In this document: positions 61,707 to 64,000 of the stretch, piece by piece
Layout: each line of letters starts with the position of its first letter
How positions within the stretch are numbered: the stretch's first letter is position 1
NCBI RefSeq assembly: GCF_048087625.1
Contig: NZ_CP159805.1
Span: 1,054,001-1,118,000 of the forward strand
Source: Pseudothioglobus sp905182815
GTDB taxonomy: Bacteria > Pseudomonadota > Gammaproteobacteria > PS1 > Pseudothioglobaceae
Direction of reading: 5' to 3'
DNA length: 64,000 nucleotides
Notes under the pieces: model-generated
The model's input: only the letters and a program-made list of their open reading frames with translations
Databases searched by the model: none
What the model was told of the DNA's origin: nothing
Program-made: the position numbers and the translations under genes

Positions 61707-63134
61707 ATGCTAGATAAAAGAAAATTCTATATCAATGGACAATGGGTTGAACCATCATCTAAAAATGACTTTGACGTCATCAATCCTTCTGATGAAACAG
61801 CTTGCGCGGTTATCTCTCTTGGCTCTCAAGCAGATACCGATGCAGCAATAGCTGCAGCAAGGTCTGCATTTCCTTCTTGGTCTATCTCAACAAAAGCTGA
61901 TAGAATTGTTTTATTAGAAAGGCTCTATGCAATCTATGAAAGAAGAATGGATGAAATGGCTGAGGTAATTTCAATGGAAATGGGAGCACCTATCGACTTT
62001 GCTAAATCATCTCAAGCTCCTAGTGGCACTCAAGCAATTGAAGATTTTCTTAACCAACTTAGAAAGTTTGAATTTGAAAAGCAACTTGATGATTCTGACA
62101 ATCAATTAATTTATGAGCCAAAAGGTGTTTGCGCACTAATTACCCCATGGAACTGGCCAATTAGTCAGGTTGCTCTTAAAGTTATTCCAGCTATAGCTGC
62201 TGGCTGTACTGTAGTTTTAAAGCCATCTGAAATTGCACCCCTAGATTCCATGATTTTTGCTGAAATGCTTGAAGAAGCTGGCTGTCCTGCTGGAGTATTT
62301 AACCTTGTTAATGGGGATGGTACTGGTGTTGGAAGTCAGTTAACTTCCCACCCTGATGTTGATATGGTTTCTTTTACTGGATCCACCAGAGCTGGCGCAC
62401 TAATTTCTCATAATGCTGCTGATGACTTTAAGAGAGTTGGATTAGAGCTTGGTGGAAAAGGTGCAAACATAGTTTTTGCCGATGCAGATGAAAAAGCAGT
62501 TAAAAGAGGCGTCAGGCATTGTTTTAACAATACTGGTCAATCTTGTAATGCTCCAACAAGAATGCTCGTGGAAAGGTCAATATATAATAAGGCTGTTGAA
62601 ATTGCAAAAGAAACAGCTATTGCAACTAAGACTGACATAGCATCAAAAGAAGGCAAACACCTAGGTCCACTTGTTTCTCAGCTTCAATATGATAAAGTTC
62701 AAACACTTATTCAAGCAGGAATTGATGAAAATGCAACCTTAGTTATTGGTGGAACTGGAAAACCTGAGGGCCTTGAGAAAGGCTACTTTGTAAAGCCCAC
62801 TATATTTGCCGATGTCAATAACGAAATGACAGTTGCTCGAACGGAGATTTTTGGTCCTGTCCTTTCAATGATTCCATTCGATACTGAAGAAGAGGCAATT
62901 AAAATTGCAAACGATACACCTTATGGTCTAGAAAATTATATTCAAACTCAGGATCAAGAAAGAGCTAAAAGAGTTTCAAAAAAGCTTCTCTCAGGTGTCG
63001 TAGAAGTTAATGGTAAAGGTTTAGCTCTTGGCTCTCCATTTGGTGGATACAAACATTCTGGAATTGGAAGAGAAGGAGGCGAGCATGGCTTCAATGAGTT
63101 TATTGAGGTCAAAGTTGTTACTGGCTGGAGTTAA
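61707..63134 (+). CDS. NAD(P)-dependent aldehyde dehydrogenase family protein
   Basis: 475 residues. ALDH signatures: WNWPISQVALKVIPAIAAGCTVVLKPSE, SFTGSTRAGALISHNAADD (cofactor loop), GLELGGKGANIVFADA (catalytic Glu, about residue 245), NNTGQSCNAPTRMLV (catalytic Cys, about 280), and EIFGPVLSMIPFDTEEEA. Oxidises an aldehyde to an acid; the substrate is not fixed by sequence. Has its own promoter and a terminator about 160 bases downstream. Confidence 0.9.
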   Translation: MLDKRKFYINGQWVEPSSKNDFDVINPSDETACAVISLGSQADTDAAIAAARSAFPSWSISTKADRIVLLERLYAIYERRMDEMAEVISMEMGAPIDFAKSSQAPSGTQAIEDFLNQLRKFEFEKQLDDSDNQLIYEPKGVCALITPWNWPISQVALKVIPAIAAGCTVVLKPSEIAPLDSMIFAEMLEEAGCPAGVFNLVNGDGTGVGSQLTSHPDVDMVSFTGSTRAGALISHNAADDFKRVGLELGGKGANIVFADADEKAVKRGVRHCFNNTGQSCNAPTRMLVERSIYNKAVEIAKETAIATKTDIASKEGKHLGPLVSQLQYDKVQTLIQAGIDENATLVIGGTGKPEGLEKGYFVKPTIFADVNNEMTVARTEIFGPVLSMIPFDTEEEAIKIANDTPYGLENYIQTQDQERAKRVSKKLLSGVVEVNGKGLALGSPFGGYKHSGIGREGGEHGFNEFIEVKVVTGWS

Positions 63135-63297
63135 TTAACTTTTATTTTTTCTAAATGGCTTCTAAAAAAATTGCCATTGGCCGTATTAGTACTGAGTACA
63201 GCTATGGACTGGATTAGCACTGTGATAACGGCTCTTTTTGCAATTGGCTTTTTTATGAAATCTAGATAAATAAAATAAAATCTTTTAGTTATTAAAA

Positions 63298-63326
63298 GGA
63301 GGTCATAATTGACCTCCTTTTTTTGT
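63298..63326 (+). terminator. Rho-independent terminator after the aldehyde dehydrogenase gene
   Basis: AAAGGAGGTCA-TAAT-TGACCTCCTTT, an 11-bp perfect stem with a 4-base loop followed by a T-run, ending just before the EamA gene. The gap between 63135 and this hairpin holds only a possible 21-codon frame (see findings). Confidence 0.93.
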
Positions 63327-63336
63327 ATAAATCAAA

Positions 63337-64000
63337 ATGAACTCTAAGCAAATCTTATTAGCCCTTATTGTTCCTATTACTTGGGGCTTAGGGTTTACTC
63401 TAGCCAAAATTGGAATGGAGCAGTTTCCAGCTCTCCTTATCATGACAATTCGCTTTGGTATTGCAGGTTTAATTCTTGTTTGGTTTACAAAGCCACCATG
63501 GGGTTATATGCGTGAAATTTTTGTTGTTGCACTTATTGGCTCAACTATTCAATATGGTCTTACCTACAATGGCCTCAAAGGTATTGATGCCTCTACTGCA
63601 GCAATTCTAGTTCAGCTTGAAGGTCCAATTTTAGCAATTATGGGGGCATTTCTATTAAAGGAAAAACTTGGTATTACTAGGGTATTAGGAATGGGGCTTG
63701 CTTTTATTGGCGTCCTGATAATTGCAGGAGAGCCTAGACTAGATGGTCACCTTGACAGTGTTATATTATTAATTGCTGGCTCTGCTGTATGGGCGGTCGC
63801 ACAGATAATGATTAGCCGACTTAAAGATCTTTCAGGAATTACCATATTAGCCTGGGTTGCAATTATGGCCACCCCACAAATGTTTGTAGCATCTTTACTA
63901 ATTGAAAATGGACAGTGGCTTGCAATAACAACTGCTAGTTTCACTGACTGGTCAATAATTCTATACTTAGCATTGATTATGACTGTATTAGGTTATAGCG
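63337..64000 (+). CDS. EamA/DMT family transporter, 3' end outside window
   Basis: ATG at 63337; the frame runs off the end of the window after 221 codons, so no stop is seen. At least seven hydrophobic helices. LALIVPITWGLGFTLAKIG at the start, then PALLIMTIRFGIAGLIL, GIDASTAAILVQLEGPILAIMGAFLLKEKLG and LAFIGVLIIAGEP fit the first EamA repeat; a second repeat begins at about 63760. The family exports metabolites or amino acids; substrate unknown. It follows a strong terminator, so is separately transcribed. Confidence 0.88.
   Translation, partial: MNSKQILLALIVPITWGLGFTLAKIGMEQFPALLIMTIRFGIAGLILVWFTKPPWGYMREIFVVALIGSTIQYGLTYNGLKGIDASTAAILVQLEGPILAIMGAFLLKEKLGITRVLGMGLAFIGVLIIAGEPRLDGHLDSVILLIAGSAVWAVAQIMISRLKDLSGITILAWVAIMATPQMFVASLLIENGQWLAITTASFTDWSIILYLALIMTVLGYS

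Overview
The window is AT-rich, densely coded chromosomal DNA from a free-living, probably marine gammaproteobacterium with a streamlined genome. Intergenic gaps are mostly under 250 bases and many neighbouring genes overlap by a few bases. I see no rRNA, CRISPR array, insertion sequence, prophage or integrase. Housekeeping genes of gammaproteobacterial type (pnp, slyX, RoxA-type ribosomal oxygenase, UvrB, RNase E, HPF), a probable DMSP demethylase, and ftsA joined directly to lpxC without ftsZ suggest the SUP05/Thioglobaceae group (Ca. Thioglobus/Pseudothioglobus-like). That placement is inference from gene content, not from a phylogeny.

Layout: 1-9.4 kb carries valS (5' truncated by the window), an SH3/anchor protein, guaB with a one-base frameshift, DUF6172, two Fe(II)/2-oxoglutarate oxygenases (one RoxA), pnp and slyX. 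9.4-13.6 kb is a minus-strand aceE-hopJ-MFS unit. 13.8-18.6 kb is a plus-strand run: phosphomannomutase, a DmdA-like demethylase with a clear promoter, two LysE/RhtB exporters, a VOC protein and a GNAT. 18.6-20.9 kb has a small membrane ORF, DUF2007, mgtE and hpf. 21.0-23.3 kb is argD-argF behind a candidate arginine attenuator (leader peptide, terminator and competing antiterminator). 23.3-32.4 kb is minus strand: queH, a HolD-like gene, leuA behind a leucine-rich leader peptide, pssA, ilvC-ilvH-ilvB, lpxC and ftsA. 32.4-38.3 kb: dusA, pncC, pepN (no standard start codon), uppP and a MidA-like methyltransferase. 38.4-42.5 kb: a pteridine reductase, rne with an expanded tandem repeat, and aroE. 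42.5-49.6 kb: pdxH, a UbiH/UbiM-type hydroxylase, a Sel1 protein, an MsrA-thioredoxin-MsrB fusion, a lipoprotein, tRNA-Val, pyrF, an SGNH hydrolase and a glycine-zipper protein. 49.6-54.9 kb: a frameshifted DsbA-family gene, tRNA-Arg, serA-serC facing serB, a DUF2141 protein and an NAD(P)-binding protein. 55.0-64 kb: aroC, a SulP transporter, queE, uvrB, an aminotransferase, an aldehyde dehydrogenase and a truncated EamA transporter.

Functionally the window is rich in amino-acid biosynthesis (Arg, Leu, Ile/Val, Ser, shikimate). The arginine and leucine units each begin with a short peptide rich in the end-product amino acid, suggesting ribosome-mediated attenuation. Queuosine synthesis is represented twice (queH, queE), and there are several oxidative-repair functions. 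The most interesting items are the putative arginine attenuator, the ftsA-lpxC junction without ftsZ, the apparent AUU start of pepN, and several one-base disruptions (guaB, the DsbA-family gene, a possible small ORF before pnp) that could be real or sequence error.
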